Below are positions 8,695 to 18,028 of a stretch of 64,000 bases of DNA, one piece after another (the first letter of the stretch is position 1; each line of letters begins with the position of its first letter). The notes below the pieces were generated by a model. The model was not told the DNA's origin. It made no database searches and worked only from the letters and a program-made list of their open reading frames with translations. Location: assembly GCF_002879865.1 (NCBI RefSeq), contig NZ_PNXY01000026.1:1-64000 (forward strand), given 5' to 3'. The position numbers and the translations under genes are program-made. The stretch is from Paraburkholderia rhynchosiae (lineage in GTDB: Bacteria; Pseudomonadota; Gammaproteobacteria; Burkholderiales; Burkholderiaceae).

Positions 8695-10602
8695 ATGGTT
8701 TCGATACGTCTGCCTGACGGTTCTGTTCGACAGTACGAGCACCCGGTGACCGTCGCCGAAGTGGCTGCTTCGATCGGCCCTGGCCTCGCGAAGGCCGCGC
8801 TCGGCGGCAAGATCGACGGTGAACTGGTCGATACGTCCACGCTGATCGACCATGACGCGGCGCTTGCCATCGTCACCGAAAAAGACGCAGACGGTCTCGA
8901 TATCATTCGTCACTCCACGGCGCACTTGCTCGCGTACGCGGTGAAGGATCTGTACCCTGAAGCGCAAGTCACGATCGGTCCGGTGATCGACAACGGCTTC
9001 TACTATGACTTCGCTTACAGCCGCCCCTTCACGCCGGAAGATCTCGAGAAGATCGAAAAGCGCATGCAGGAACTGGCGAAGAAAGACGAGCCGGTTTCGC
9101 GTCGCGTGGTGTCGCGCGACGAAGCGGTGGACTACTTCAAGAGCATCGGCGAGAAGTACAAGGCGGAGATCATCGAATCGATTCCCGCTACCGACGAGAT
9201 CAAGCTGTATTCGCATGGCGGCTTCACCGATCTGTGCCGCGGTCCGCATGTGCCGTCCACCGGCAAGCTCAAGGTCTTCAAGCTGATGAAGCTGGCCGGC
9301 GCGTACTGGCGCGGCGATTCGAAGAACGAGCAATTGCAGCGCATCTACGGTACGGCCTGGACGAAGAAGGAAGATCAGGACGCGTATCTGCACATGCTCG
9401 AAGAGGCCGAGAAGCGCGATCACCGCAAGCTCGGCAAGCAACTCGATCTGTTCCACATGCAGGACGAATCGCCGGGCATGGTGTTCTGGCATCCACGTGG
9501 CTGGACGCTATGGCAACAGGTCGAGCAGTACATGCGCCGCCGCGTGAACGACGCCGGTTACCTCGAGATCAAGACGCCGATGATCATGGACCGTTCGCTG
9601 TGGGAAGCATCGGGCCATTGGCAGAACTATCGTGAAAACATGTTCACGACGGAATCGGAAAAGCGCGATTACGCGATCAAGCCGATGAACTGCCCCGGTC
9701 ACGTGCAGGTGTTCAATCACGGTTTGCGTTCGTACCGCGATCTGCCGCTGCGTTACGCGGAGTTCGGCTCGTGTCACCGCAATGAATCGTCGGGCGCGCT
9801 GCATGGCTTGATGCGCGTGCGCGGTTTCGTGCAGGACGACGCCCACATTTTTTGTACCGAAGACCAGTTCATCAGCGAGTCGATTGCATTCAACACGCTG
9901 GCCATGAGCGTGTACCGCGATTTCGGCTTCGACAACGTCGAGATCAAGCTGTCGCTGCGCCCCGACGCGCGTGCCGGCACCGACGAAACCTGGGACCGTG
10001 CCGAGCAGGGTCTGCGCGAAGCGTTGACGGCTTGCGGCGTGACGTGGGAAGAGTTGGCAGGCGAGGGGGCGTTCTACGGCCCGAAGGTCGAATATCACAT
10101 CAAGGACGCGCTCGGCCGCTCGTGGCAATGCGGCACGTTGCAGCTCGATATGGTGCTGCCGGAGCGTCTGGGCGCCGAATACGTCGCGGAAGACAACAGC
10201 CGTCGCCGCCCGATCATGCTGCACCGGGCAATCGTCGGATCGATGGAGCGTTTTCTCGGCATTCTGATCGAGCACCATGCTGGTGCAATGCCTGCCTGGC
10301 TCGCGCCGATGCAGGTGGTGGTCATGAATATCGCCGAAAGTCAGGCCGAATACGCACAGTCTCTGGCCCAATCGTTGCAAAAACAAGGGGTTAGAGTGGA
10401 GGCCGATTTGCGCAACGAGAAGATTAGCTATAAAATACGTGAGCACACGCTCGAGAAGGTGCCGTACCTGCTTGTGGTCGGCGACAAGGAGCGTGAAGCC
10501 CAAACGGTAGCCGTGCGTGCCCGTGGTGGTGTCGACCTTGGCGTCATGCCTGTCGATTCCTTCATTGAGCGTCTGCGCCAGAACGTGCAGTCGTTCAACT
10601 GA
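8695..10602 (+). CDS. thrS: Threonyl-tRNA synthetase
   Basis: 635 residues. It has an N-terminal TGS domain (VSIRLPDGSVRQYEHPVTVA), an editing domain with HSTAHLLAYAV, and a class II core. Core motifs are PMNCPGHVQVF (zinc-ligand Cys), the motif 2 block FGSCHRNESSGALHGLMRVR, and motif 3 HRAIVGSMERF, then an anticodon-binding domain. It charges tRNA-Thr. The start at ATG 8695 follows GGAGAACACA; in-frame TTG and ATG codons at 8656 and 8662 are less likely because family members start at MVSIRLPDGS. It is the first gene of the thrS-infC-rpmI-rplT cluster. Confidence 0.96.
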   Translation: MVSIRLPDGSVRQYEHPVTVAEVAASIGPGLAKAALGGKIDGELVDTSTLIDHDAALAIVTEKDADGLDIIRHSTAHLLAYAVKDLYPEAQVTIGPVIDNGFYYDFAYSRPFTPEDLEKIEKRMQELAKKDEPVSRRVVSRDEAVDYFKSIGEKYKAEIIESIPATDEIKLYSHGGFTDLCRGPHVPSTGKLKVFKLMKLAGAYWRGDSKNEQLQRIYGTAWTKKEDQDAYLHMLEEAEKRDHRKLGKQLDLFHMQDESPGMVFWHPRGWTLWQQVEQYMRRRVNDAGYLEIKTPMIMDRSLWEASGHWQNYRENMFTTESEKRDYAIKPMNCPGHVQVFNHGLRSYRDLPLRYAEFGSCHRNESSGALHGLMRVRGFVQDDAHIFCTEDQFISESIAFNTLAMSVYRDFGFDNVEIKLSLRPDARAGTDETWDRAEQGLREALTACGVTWEELAGEGAFYGPKVEYHIKDALGRSWQCGTLQLDMVLPERLGAEYVAEDNSRRRPIMLHRAIVGSMERFLGILIEHHAGAMPAWLAPMQVVVMNIAESQAEYAQSLAQSLQKQGVRVEADLRNEKISYKIREHTLEKVPYLLVVGDKEREAQTVAVRARGGVDLGVMPVDSFIERLRQNVQSFN

Positions 10603-10651
10603 GCCACTTGGCAGCCCGGCTCGTTTTTTTAATTTTTAGAGGAAACGTAAC

Positions 10652-11176
10652 ATCGCTACTGATAAGTCTGCGCACCGCATCAACGGTGAAATTACGGCAC
10701 CCGAGGTGCGTCTGGTCGGAGTCGAGAACGAACCGCTCGGCATCGTGAAACTCGCTGATGCGTTCCGCATGTCGGAACAGCAAGACGTGGATCTGGTCGA
10801 AATCGCGCCGCAAGCGGTTCCGCCGGTTTGCCGCTTGATGGACTACGGCAAGTTCAAGTACTCGGAAGCGAAGAAGCAACACGAGGCCAAGCTCAAGCAG
10901 AAGATCGTCCAGGTCAAGGAAGTCAAATTCCGCCCGGGCACTGACGACGGTGACTACAACGTCAAGCTGCGCAACCTCATCCGCTTCCTTGACGACGGCG
11001 ACAAGACGAAAATCACGTTGCGTTTCCGTGGCCGCGAAATGGCTCACCAGGAAATCGGTATGCGCATGCTCGAGCGCCTGCGCACGGACCTCGACGAAGT
11101 CGGTCAGGTCGAGCAAATGCCGAAAATGGAAGGGCGCCAGATGATCATGGTGCTCGCTCCGAAGAAAAAGAAGTAA
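10652..11176 (+). CDS. infC: Translation initiation factor IF-3, ATC start codon
   Basis: 174 codons. The IF-3 N-domain (SAHRINGEITAPEVRLVG, GIVKLADAFRMSEQQDVDLVEI) and C-domain (VKEVKFRPGTDDGDYNVKLR) are complete. The frame has no ATG or GTG upstream of the conserved N-terminus. An AGAGGA site lies upstream of ATC at 10652, which reads ATC-GCT-ACT-GAT. An AUU/AUC-type start is the known hallmark of infC, because IF-3 rejects such starts and so represses its own synthesis. IF-3 binds the 30S subunit and checks start codons. It starts 49 bp after thrS. Confidence 0.93.
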   Translation: MATDKSAHRINGEITAPEVRLVGVENEPLGIVKLADAFRMSEQQDVDLVEIAPQAVPPVCRLMDYGKFKYSEAKKQHEAKLKQKIVQVKEVKFRPGTDDGDYNVKLRNLIRFLDDGDKTKITLRFRGREMAHQEIGMRMLERLRTDLDEVGQVEQMPKMEGRQMIMVLAPKKKK

Positions 11177-11191
11177 GCGGTCAGAGCGGCG

Positions 11192-11209
11192 GCGCGCCAC
11201 GTGGCGCGC
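11192..11209. repeat. Perfect 18-bp GC-rich palindrome in the infC-rpmI gap
   Basis: GCGCGCCAC is followed directly by its own reverse complement GTGGCGCGC. No T run follows, so it is not a classical terminator. It lies 16 bases after the infC stop in a 247-bp gap that holds no other gene. It may be an mRNA hairpin for processing or ribosomal-protein control; that is inference. Confidence 0.5.
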
Positions 11210-11423
11210 GTTCTGGTTGTGAGAGATTGGATGATGCCGCGCCGGGTGTCCGGTGCGGTATGAGCAGGTTTCGGAGCGGCGCTTATGCAAATGCGCGCCG
11301 TTTCCTGAAAAGCGGCTGCCGGTGGTATCGGTGGTCTGCATACCAAGTGGAATGGGTTTCGAAGGGCGGGTCATGGCCATCTGGCCGACCGCACACCCAT
11401 GTCCATCTAATAATGGAGTTGTC

Positions 11424-11621
11424 ATGCCGAAGATGAAAACCAAGAAGAGTGCTGCAAAGCGCTTCGTGGTGCGTCCGGGCGGTACCGTCAAGCGCGGTCA
11501 AGCCTTCAAGCGCCACATTCTTACCAAGAAGACCACCAAGAACAAACGCCATCTGCGCGGTTCGACGGCAGTTCATGATTCCGATCTGAACTCCGTGCGC
11601 GCAATGCTGCCGTTCGCTTAA
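11424..11621 (+). CDS. rpmI: 50S ribosomal protein L35
   Basis: 65 residues beginning MPKMKTKKSAAKRFVV, the conserved L35 start, and ending LNSVRAMLPFA. The protein is small and very basic. ATG 11424 follows AATGGAG. It is part of the infC-rpmI-rplT cluster, where L20 is known in enterobacteria to repress rpmI translation. Whether that control operates here is not shown by the sequence. Confidence 0.96.
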   Translation: MPKMKTKKSAAKRFVVRPGGTVKRGQAFKRHILTKKTTKNKRHLRGSTAVHDSDLNSVRAMLPFA

Positions 11622-11650
11622 CCCTTAACCGAAACTCATAGGAGCGAAAC

Positions 11651-12010
11651 ATGCCTCGAGTAAAACGTGGGGTTACCGCACGGGCCCGTCACAAGAAGAT
11701 CATCAAGCTGGCCAAGGGTTACCGCGGCCGTCGCAATAACGTCTATCGCATCGCCAAGCAGGCGGTCATGCGCGCAGGCCAGTACGCCTATCGCGATCGC
11801 CGCAACAAGAAGCGTGTGTTCCGTGCATTGTGGATCACGCGTATCAACGCGGCGGTGCGCCAGCACGACATGACGTACAGCGTGTTCATCAACGGCCTGA
11901 AGAAGGCTTCGATCGAACTCGACCGCAAGGTGCTGGCCGACATGGCTGTGTTCGACAAGGCTGCTTTTGCTGCGATCGTTCAGCAGGTGAAAGCCGCCGT
12001 TGCAGCCTGA
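11651..12010 (+). CDS. rplT: 50S ribosomal protein L20
   Basis: 119 residues, basic, beginning [17 protein letters not shown] with the [14 protein letters not shown] block. It binds 23S rRNA early in 50S assembly and is the usual repressor of this cluster. An ATAGGAGCG site precedes the ATG at 11651. It is 29 bp after rpmI and is followed by a strong terminator. Confidence 0.96.
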
Positions 12011-12081
12011 TTGCGCTTCTGGCAATTAAAACTGCGTGGTTCGTTGCAGCGAAGATCCGGTAGTCTCGGTGACGTTGCAGC

Positions 12082-12113
12082 AAAAACGGGGCTCCTCACC
12101 GAGCCCCGTTTTT
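12082..12113 (+). terminator. Rho-independent terminator after rplT
   Basis: AAAAACGGGGCTC (12082-12094) and GAGCCCCGTTTTT (12101-12113) form a 13-bp perfect stem with a 6-base loop and a T tail. It closes the thrS-to-rplT cluster ahead of pheS. Confidence 0.9.
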
Positions 12114-12167
12114 GTTGGTAGAACCAGTTTGCTTCGATAGAACACTGACGTTGAAATGATGGGATCA

Positions 12168-13181
12168 ATGGACCTGGACCAGATTGTCGCCGACGCGCAA
12201 AAAGCCTTCGCAGAAGCCTCCGACGTCACCACCCTCGAGAATGAGAAAGCACGCTTTCTCGGCAAATCGGGTGCGCTGACCGAGCTGTTGAAGGGCCTTG
12301 GCAAACTCGATCCCGAAACGCGCAAGACCGAGGGCGCACGGATCAACCTCGTCAAGCAACACGTTGAAGCTGCGTTGACGGCTCGCCGCCAGGCGCTGGC
12401 CGACGCGTTGCTGAATCAGCGCCTCGCCGCTGAAGCCATCGACGTCACGCTGCCGGGCCGCGGCACTAACGCGGGCAGCCTGCACCCGGTGATGCGCACG
12501 TGGGAGCGCGTCGAACAGATTTTTGGCAGCATCGGATTCGACGTAGCCGACGGCCCTGAGATTGAAACCGACTGGTACAACTTCACCTCGTTGAACAGCC
12601 CGGAAAATCATCCGGCGCGTTCGATGCAGGACACTTTCTACGTCGACGGCAAAGATGCCGACGGCCGTCAATTGCTGCTGCGCACGCATACGAGCCCGAT
12701 GCAGGTGCGTTACGCGCGTACCAACACGCCGCCGATCAAAGTGATCGTGCCCGGCCGCACCTACCGTGTGGACAGCGACGCGACTCATTCGCCGATGTTC
12801 AACCAGGTCGAAGGCCTGTGGATCGACGAAAACATCAGCTTTGCCGATCTGAAGGGCGTCTACACCGACTTTCTCAAGAAATTTTTCGAGCGCGACGATA
12901 TTCTCGTTCGTTTCCGCCCGTCGTATTTCCCGTTCACCGAGCCGTCGGCCGAGATCGACATGTTGTTCGAAACGGGAAAGAACGCAGGCAAATGGCTCGA
13001 GATTTCGGGTTCAGGCCAGGTTCACCCAACGGTGATCCGCAACATGGGCCTCGACCCTGAGCGCTACATTGGCTTTGCGTTCGGTAGCGGTCTCGAACGG
13101 CTCACCATGTTGCGCTATGGCGTGCAAGACCTGCGTCTGTTCTTCGAAAACGACTTGCGTTTCCTGCGTCAGTTCGCTTGA
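12168..13181 (+). CDS. pheS: Phenylalanyl-tRNA synthetase alpha subunit
   Basis: 337 residues. It has an N-terminal coiled coil, then a class II core with HPVMRTWERVEQIF, SMQDTFYV, HTSPMQVRYA, the motif 2 region FNQVEGLWID, and motif 3 GFAFGSGLERLTMLRYG. With PheT it charges tRNA-Phe as an alpha2-beta2 enzyme. ATG codons at 12156 and 12159 would add four residues; the family start MDLDQIV at 12168 is preferred. No leader peptide rich in Phe codons is visible in the short upstream gap. Confidence 0.95.
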   Translation: MDLDQIVADAQKAFAEASDVTTLENEKARFLGKSGALTELLKGLGKLDPETRKTEGARINLVKQHVEAALTARRQALADALLNQRLAAEAIDVTLPGRGTNAGSLHPVMRTWERVEQIFGSIGFDVADGPEIETDWYNFTSLNSPENHPARSMQDTFYVDGKDADGRQLLLRTHTSPMQVRYARTNTPPIKVIVPGRTYRVDSDATHSPMFNQVEGLWIDENISFADLKGVYTDFLKKFFERDDILVRFRPSYFPFTEPSAEIDMLFETGKNAGKWLEISGSGQVHPTVIRNMGLDPERYIGFAFGSGLERLTMLRYGVQDLRLFFENDLRFLRQFA

Positions 13182-13321
13182 ACGAACGCGTACGACGCCA
13201 CAAGCATAGAGCGCGGCACCGCACGCAATGCGTGCCGCCACAGCGTCCTCGTAGTGACTGTCAGTGACTCGCAGTAACTTGCCTCACGTGGACCTAACCC
13301 GATCAGAACGTACACAGAACC

Positions 13322-15757
13322 ATGCAATTCCCGGAATCCTGGCTGAGAACCTTTGTCGATCCGCAACTGACGACGGACAAGCTGTCGCACGCATTGACGA
13401 TGGCCGGTCTCGAAGTCGAAGACCTGCGACCGGCTGCGCCGCCGACCTCGAAGATCGTGGTCGGCCAGGTGCTGGAAGTCGTCAAGCACCCGGATGCGGA
13501 CAAGCTCAACGTCTGTCAGGTCAACGCCGGCACGGGCGCGACGCTGAACATCGTATGCGGTGCGCCGAATGTCGCGCCGGGCATCAAGGTGCCGGTGGCG
13601 CTGGTCGGCGCGCAACTGCCCCCGGCCGAAGCGGGCGGCACGCCGTTTGCCATCAAACTCTCCAGGCTGCGTGGCGTGGAAAGCCAGGGCATGCTGTGCT
13701 CGGCGCGCGAACTGAAGCTCTCCGTAGATCATAGCGGGCTCCTCGTCCTGCCGGAAGATACGCCGATTGGCCAGGACATCCGCGAAACGCTCAATCTCGA
13801 CGACACCATTTTCGAAATCAAGCTGACGCCGAATAAGGCGGACTGCTTGTCGGTGTTCGGCGTGGCGCGCGAAACGTCCGCCATTACCGGCGCGCCGTTG
13901 CGCCCGCTTGAGATCAAGCCGGTCGAAGTGAAGCTCGGCGAGACGCTGCCTGTCAGAATCTCGGCGCCCGATCTCTGCGGCCGTTTCTCGGGTCGTGTCA
14001 TCCGCGGCGTCAATGCGCATGCGAAGTCGCCGCAATGGATGGTTGAACGTCTGGAGCGTTCGGGGCAGCGCAGCATCTCGGCGCTCGTCGATATTTCAAA
14101 TTATGTGATGCTCGAATTGGGCCGGCCGTCGCACGTGTTCGATCTGGACAAGATCCACGGCGGCATGGAGGTGCGTTGGGCGCGCAAGGGCGAAACGCTC
14201 AAGCTGCTGAACGGCAACACCGTCGAGCTCGATGAAACCGTTGGCGTGATCGCCGACGAACAACATATTGAGAGCCTCGCGGGCATCATGGGCGGCGACA
14301 GTACGGCTGTCACACTCGACACGACCAACATCTATCTCGAAGCCGCATTCTGGTGGCCGGATAGCATTCGCGGCCGTTCGCGCAAATACAACTTCTCCAC
14401 GGATGCGGGCCATCGCTTCGAGCGCGGAGTCGACTACGCCAGCACCGTCGAGCATATCGAGCGCATCACGCAACTGATCCTCGACATTTGCGGCGGCCAA
14501 GCCGGTCCGGTCGACGATCAGATCGTCAACGTGCCGCAGCGCGAGGCCGTGAAGATGCGCGTGTCGCGCGCGAACCGCATTATCGGAGTCGCGATCGGCG
14601 CCGATGAAATCGCGCAGATCTTCACGCGTCTAGGTCTCACATTCGAACGCGATGGCGACACGTTCTCGGTGATGCCGCCGTCGTACCGTTTCGATATCGA
14701 GATTGAAGAAGACCTGATCGAAGAAGTCGCGCGTATCTACGGCTTCGAAAAGATCCCGGCGCGCCCGCCGGTCGCGACAAGCGAAATGCGCGCGACCAAC
14801 GAAACGCGCCGCTCGATTCACTCGATCCGTCACGCGCTCGCCGCGCGCGATTACGCAGAAACGGTGAACTTCAGTTTCGTCGATGCCGACTGGGAACAGG
14901 ACTTCGCAGGCAATGACAAGCCCGTGCGTTTGCTGAACCCGATTGCAAGCCAGTTGTCGGTCATGCGTACGACGCTGTTCGGCAGCCTGATTCACGTGCT
15001 GCACACAAATCTGAACCGCCGTGCAGCGGACCGCGTGCGCGTGTTCGAAGCCGGCCGCGTGTTCTTGCACGATCCGTCTATCAAAGCCGGCGAGCTGACG
15101 GTCGAAGGCTTCGCGCAGCCGAAGATGATCGGTGGGCTCGCCTACGGTCCCGCGCTCGAAGAGCAATGGGGCGCGCCGGCGCGCACCGTCGACTACTTCG
15201 ACGTGAAGGGCGATCTCGAAGCGGTGCTCGCGCCGGCCGTGGCGCGCTTCATGAAGGCAGAGCATCCGGCGCTGCATCCTGGACGCAGCGCGCGCATCGA
15301 ATTGAATGGCCGCGCAGTCGGCTGGATTGGCGAACTGCATCCGCGCTGGATGCAAAAATATGATTTGCCGCATGCGCCGATTCTGTTTGAAGTCGAAGCG
15401 GAAGCATTAATGCAGCGCATATTGCCCACACCGTCGGAAGTGTCTAAATTCCCGCCGGTGCGTCGCGATATCGCGGTGGTTGTCGATCAGAAAATCGAGG
15501 TTCAGGCGCTGCTCGACGAGCTCTACCAGGCCCAGTCCGAGGCCGCCTGCAAGACCGTTCAGAAGGTTGCGCTTTTCGACGAATTCCGTCCAAAATCAAA
15601 CACTTCCGGCGGTCTGGCCGCTCACGAGAAAAGCCTTGCGTTCCGTGTGACCTTGCAAGATACTGGCGGGACCCTTCAGGACGAAACGGTCGATCTGGCC
15701 ATTCAGACTCTGGTGGAACGTCTGGCTCGAGTATATGGCGCACGGTTGCGCGGATAA
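13322..15757 (+). CDS. pheT: Phenylalanyl-tRNA synthetase beta subunit
   Basis: 811 residues, a normal length. It begins MQFPESWLRTFVDPQL, with an EMAP/tRNA-binding domain (GQVLEVVKHPDADKLNVCQV), B3/B4 editing modules, B5 domain, the catalytic-like core (NETRRSIHSIRHALAARDYAE) and a C-terminal ferredoxin-like anticodon domain (FPPVRRDIAVVVD). It partners PheS, 140 bp upstream. Confidence 0.95.
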   Translation: MQFPESWLRTFVDPQLTTDKLSHALTMAGLEVEDLRPAAPPTSKIVVGQVLEVVKHPDADKLNVCQVNAGTGATLNIVCGAPNVAPGIKVPVALVGAQLPPAEAGGTPFAIKLSRLRGVESQGMLCSARELKLSVDHSGLLVLPEDTPIGQDIRETLNLDDTIFEIKLTPNKADCLSVFGVARETSAITGAPLRPLEIKPVEVKLGETLPVRISAPDLCGRFSGRVIRGVNAHAKSPQWMVERLERSGQRSISALVDISNYVMLELGRPSHVFDLDKIHGGMEVRWARKGETLKLLNGNTVELDETVGVIADEQHIESLAGIMGGDSTAVTLDTTNIYLEAAFWWPDSIRGRSRKYNFSTDAGHRFERGVDYASTVEHIERITQLILDICGGQAGPVDDQIVNVPQREAVKMRVSRANRIIGVAIGADEIAQIFTRLGLTFERDGDTFSVMPPSYRFDIEIEEDLIEEVARIYGFEKIPARPPVATSEMRATNETRRSIHSIRHALAARDYAETVNFSFVDADWEQDFAGNDKPVRLLNPIASQLSVMRTTLFGSLIHVLHTNLNRRAADRVRVFEAGRVFLHDPSIKAGELTVEGFAQPKMIGGLAYGPALEEQWGAPARTVDYFDVKGDLEAVLAPAVARFMKAEHPALHPGRSARIELNGRAVGWIGELHPRWMQKYDLPHAPILFEVEAEALMQRILPTPSEVSKFPPVRRDIAVVVDQKIEVQALLDELYQAQSEAACKTVQKVALFDEFRPKSNTSGGLAAHEKSLAFRVTLQDTGGTLQDETVDLAIQTLVERLARVYGARLRG

Positions 15758-15826
15758 CCCGCATTTAACAATTGCACGGCTGTTTCCGCATCCTTTGTTT
15801 TCTGCTTGGCGCGCCATTTGATAGAT

Positions 15827-16237
15827 ATGAATGAAATGAACTCGAGTGATTTCGAAGCCCTTCTTACGGCGCAACGCAGCGCCATGATTCGAGAAATTCC
15901 GACATCACCCGCCGCCGTTTCAACTGAAACGCCGACGCTCACTAAAGCGGAACTTGCCGAGTTGCTGTTCGACAATGTCGGGCTCAACAAGCGGGAAGCG
16001 AAAGACATGGTGGAAGCGTTTTTCGAGGTGATCCGGGATGCGCTGGAAAGCGGCGACAGCGTGAAGCTGTCGGGCTTCGGCAACTTCCAGTTGCGCGACA
16101 AGCCGCAGCGTCCCGGCAGAAACCCGAAAACCGGCGAGGCGATTCCCATTGCCGCGCGTCGCGTTGTGACGTTCCATGCAAGTCAAAAGCTGAAGGCTCT
16201 GGTCGAGAACGGCGCGGAAGCGAGCTTCACGCGCTGA
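15827..16237 (+). CDS. ihfA: Integration host factor subunit alpha, with N-terminal extension
   Basis: 136 residues. Residues about 38-130 are the HU/IHF fold (TLTKAELAELLFD, LSGFGNFQLRDK, PGRNPKTGEAIPI with the DNA-intercalating Pro). IHF bends DNA and is used by phage integrases. About 35 extra N-terminal residues, absent from the roughly 99-residue enterobacterial protein, precede the fold; such extensions occur in Burkholderiaceae. It sits after pheT with a 69-bp gap, the usual pheST-ihfA order. Confidence 0.92.
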   Translation: MNEMNSSDFEALLTAQRSAMIREIPTSPAAVSTETPTLTKAELAELLFDNVGLNKREAKDMVEAFFEVIRDALESGDSVKLSGFGNFQLRDKPQRPGRNPKTGEAIPIAARRVVTFHASQKLKALVENGAEASFTR

Positions 16238-16283
16238 TCGACTGCGGCGTTCCTGCGCAACCCACCACGACGGCTAACTGACG

Positions 16284-16691
16284 ATGACAGCGACGATGGA
16301 AAAAGTCGTCTTGCCTCCGATTCCGGCGAAACGCTACTTCACGATTGGTGAGGTCAGCGAACTATGCGGCGTGAAACCGCATGTGTTGCGCTATTGGGAA
16401 CAGGAGTTTACGCAGTTGAGGCCGGTGAAGCGGCGCGGCAATCGCCGTTACTACCAGCATCATGAGGTGCTGTTGATCCGGCGGATTCGGGAGTTGCTGT
16501 ACGAGCAGGGCTTCACGATCAACGGCGCGCGCAACCGGCTCGATTCGCATGGCGGCGGGGCGCACGGCGCATCCGCTGAGGCGGGAGAGCAGATGGAAGG
16601 CGTCGTCCCGCCGGCAGCAACAACAGCCGCCGTCGACGTTGAGCAGTTGCGCAAGGAACTGCTGCACGTAATCGATCTGTTGAGCCGCTAG
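16284..16691 (+). CDS. MerR-family transcriptional regulator
   Basis: 135 residues. Residues about 15-85 form a MerR winged helix: YFTIGEVSELCGVKPHVLRY, then the RRGNRRYYQHHEVLLI wing. The short C-terminal half has no metal-binding cysteines, so it is not a classical metal sensor. It follows ihfA with a 46-bp gap, a common neighbour in this group. Its target is unknown. A second ATG at 16296 is an alternative start. Confidence 0.85.
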   Translation: MTATMEKVVLPPIPAKRYFTIGEVSELCGVKPHVLRYWEQEFTQLRPVKRRGNRRYYQHHEVLLIRRIRELLYEQGFTINGARNRLDSHGGGAHGASAEAGEQMEGVVPPAATTAAVDVEQLRKELLHVIDLLSR

Positions 16692-16735
16692 TCGCTTTGT
16701 TGGTGCAGGCGGTTCTATTCGAATGAAGTGTCTGT

Positions 16736-16741
16736 TATAAT
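16736..16741 (+). promoter_or_regulatory. -10 box of the tRNA-Pro promoter
   Basis: A perfect TATAAT ends 11 bases before the tRNA. The matching -35 at 16713-16718 (TTCTAT, 17-base spacer) is weak. Confidence 0.6.
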
Positions 16742-16752
16742 TTTGTGCTGTT

Positions 16753-16830
<78 letters not shown>

Positions 16831-16835
16831 GATAC

Positions 16836-16867
16836 AAGCCGCACGCCGTAAGGCGCTGCGGCTTTTT
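16836..16867 (+). terminator. Rho-independent terminator after tRNA-Pro
   Basis: AAGCCGCA (16836-16843) pairs with TGCGGCTT (16857-16864), extended inward by CGCC/GGCG with one bulge and a GTAA loop. A T run follows. It ends the tRNA transcript at the host-prophage border. Confidence 0.75.
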
Positions 16868-16921
16868 CATTGGCTGTCTATCTCAGCGCAATTCAAAGGC
16901 ATATTGGAAGTATTCCAATAT

Positions 16922-18028
16922 TCAGCCGCCCGGAAGCGCTAACCTGACTGTCGAAACCGGCACCTGACGCGACTTGATGTAGCCGGCTGTCGTCGACCGG
17001 TCAGAGTGCGCACCTGCCACTTGCAGGGCATCGAGGTCGTAGCCAGCCTTGTTCGCGTCGGTCATTGCCTTTGCGCGAATATCCTTGATCGTGTAGGGCT
17101 TGTCGCCTAGCTTCGCGCGGACCATCGCGCCTTCCCACGCGTCGCGGCAAGCCTGATCCGTGTACGGCTGACCGTGTGCATCGCGCACGACATACGTCTG
17201 TCCGAATGTGGGTTCAAGCGCACGAGCGCGCTTCAGCACCTCGTCGATCTCTGGCGTGATCGGCCAATCTACAGCCTCGCCGCTCGAATCTTCCGTCTTC
17301 GTCGGCACGAAGTGAATCACGCCGGCTTCCCGGTCGATCTGATCGAGCCGCAAGTATCTAATCTCGGTCGAGCGCTGGCACGTCAGGTAGCAGAGGTCGA
17401 CAAATACCTGCATCATCGGCCCGCTCGGCACCTTGGCCGTGATGGTGCGGACTTCTCCCTTGATCTTCTTCTCATACGTCGTGGTGGTCAGCGCCGCGCG
17501 AATCGCCAGAAAGTGCCCGTTCGGGATATACACCTTACGGACCTTCGGCTTCTTCACCTGAACTTCCCGGCACGGGTTGGCGCTCACGTATCGCCGCACA
17601 GTTGCCCAAGCGAAGAACTTCGACAGCCAGCCGTGCATCGCCTGAAATGTGGGCAGCTTGTCTGCCCAGTTGCCACGCAGGAAGTCGTCGATCGCGCCCG
17701 CGTCCGCTTGCTGAATGTCGTATTTCGCGAACGCTGTCTTGATCGTCTCGCCGCGCCGCTTCCACTCAGCCTGGAACGATTCCGCGTATTGCTTTTCGTG
17801 GGTCTGCATGTAGATGTCGAGCAGACGCGGCATGTTGCCGGAATCCGGATCGATCTCGATCTTCCGCTTTTCCTCTGCGAGGCGCTCGAGCATCCGGGTT
17901 TCGCCCTCGTCGACGCGGCACAGCCGGATCCATTTCTGGTCAGTGTTGCGCACCCACCAGAACGTGTTCGAGCGGTTGTACACGCGGTTCGGCAGGCCGT
18001 CCGCCTTGGTTCTGCGACGAGCGTTCAA
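16922..18028 (-). CDS. Tyrosine-type site-specific integrase
   Basis: 368 residues from a TTG start at 18028 that overlaps the DUF4224 stop (TTGA). The frame is open to 18283 but the upstream part looks non-coding. The N-terminus (ARRRTKADGLPNRVY) and SAM-like core-binding region precede the catalytic domain: box I Arg in CQRSTEIRYLRLDQID, beta-hairpin Lys in PTKTED, KDIRAKA (Lys where most members have His, second Arg present), and His plus Tyr in AGAHSDRSTTAGYIK. It recombines attP with attB, here probably in tRNA-Pro 93 bp away. Reduced or coupled translation from TTG is likely. Confidence 0.9.
   Translation of the reverse strand: MNARRRTKADGLPNRVYNRSNTFWWVRNTDQKWIRLCRVDEGETRMLERLAEEKRKIEIDPDSGNMPRLLDIYMQTHEKQYAESFQAEWKRRGETIKTAFAKYDIQQADAGAIDDFLRGNWADKLPTFQAMHGWLSKFFAWATVRRYVSANPCREVQVKKPKVRKVYIPNGHFLAIRAALTTTTYEKKIKGEVRTITAKVPSGPMMQVFVDLCYLTCQRSTEIRYLRLDQIDREAGVIHFVPTKTEDSSGEAVDWPITPEIDEVLKRARALEPTFGQTYVVRDAHGQPYTDQACRDAWEGAMVRAKLGDKPYTIKDIRAKAMTDANKAGYDLDALQVAGAHSDRSTTAGYIKSRQVPVSTVRLALPGG

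Noticed and set aside
11192..11209. Palindrome after infC as a terminator
   Set aside because: No T run follows, and rpmI-rplT downstream need read-through; kept only as a repeat.
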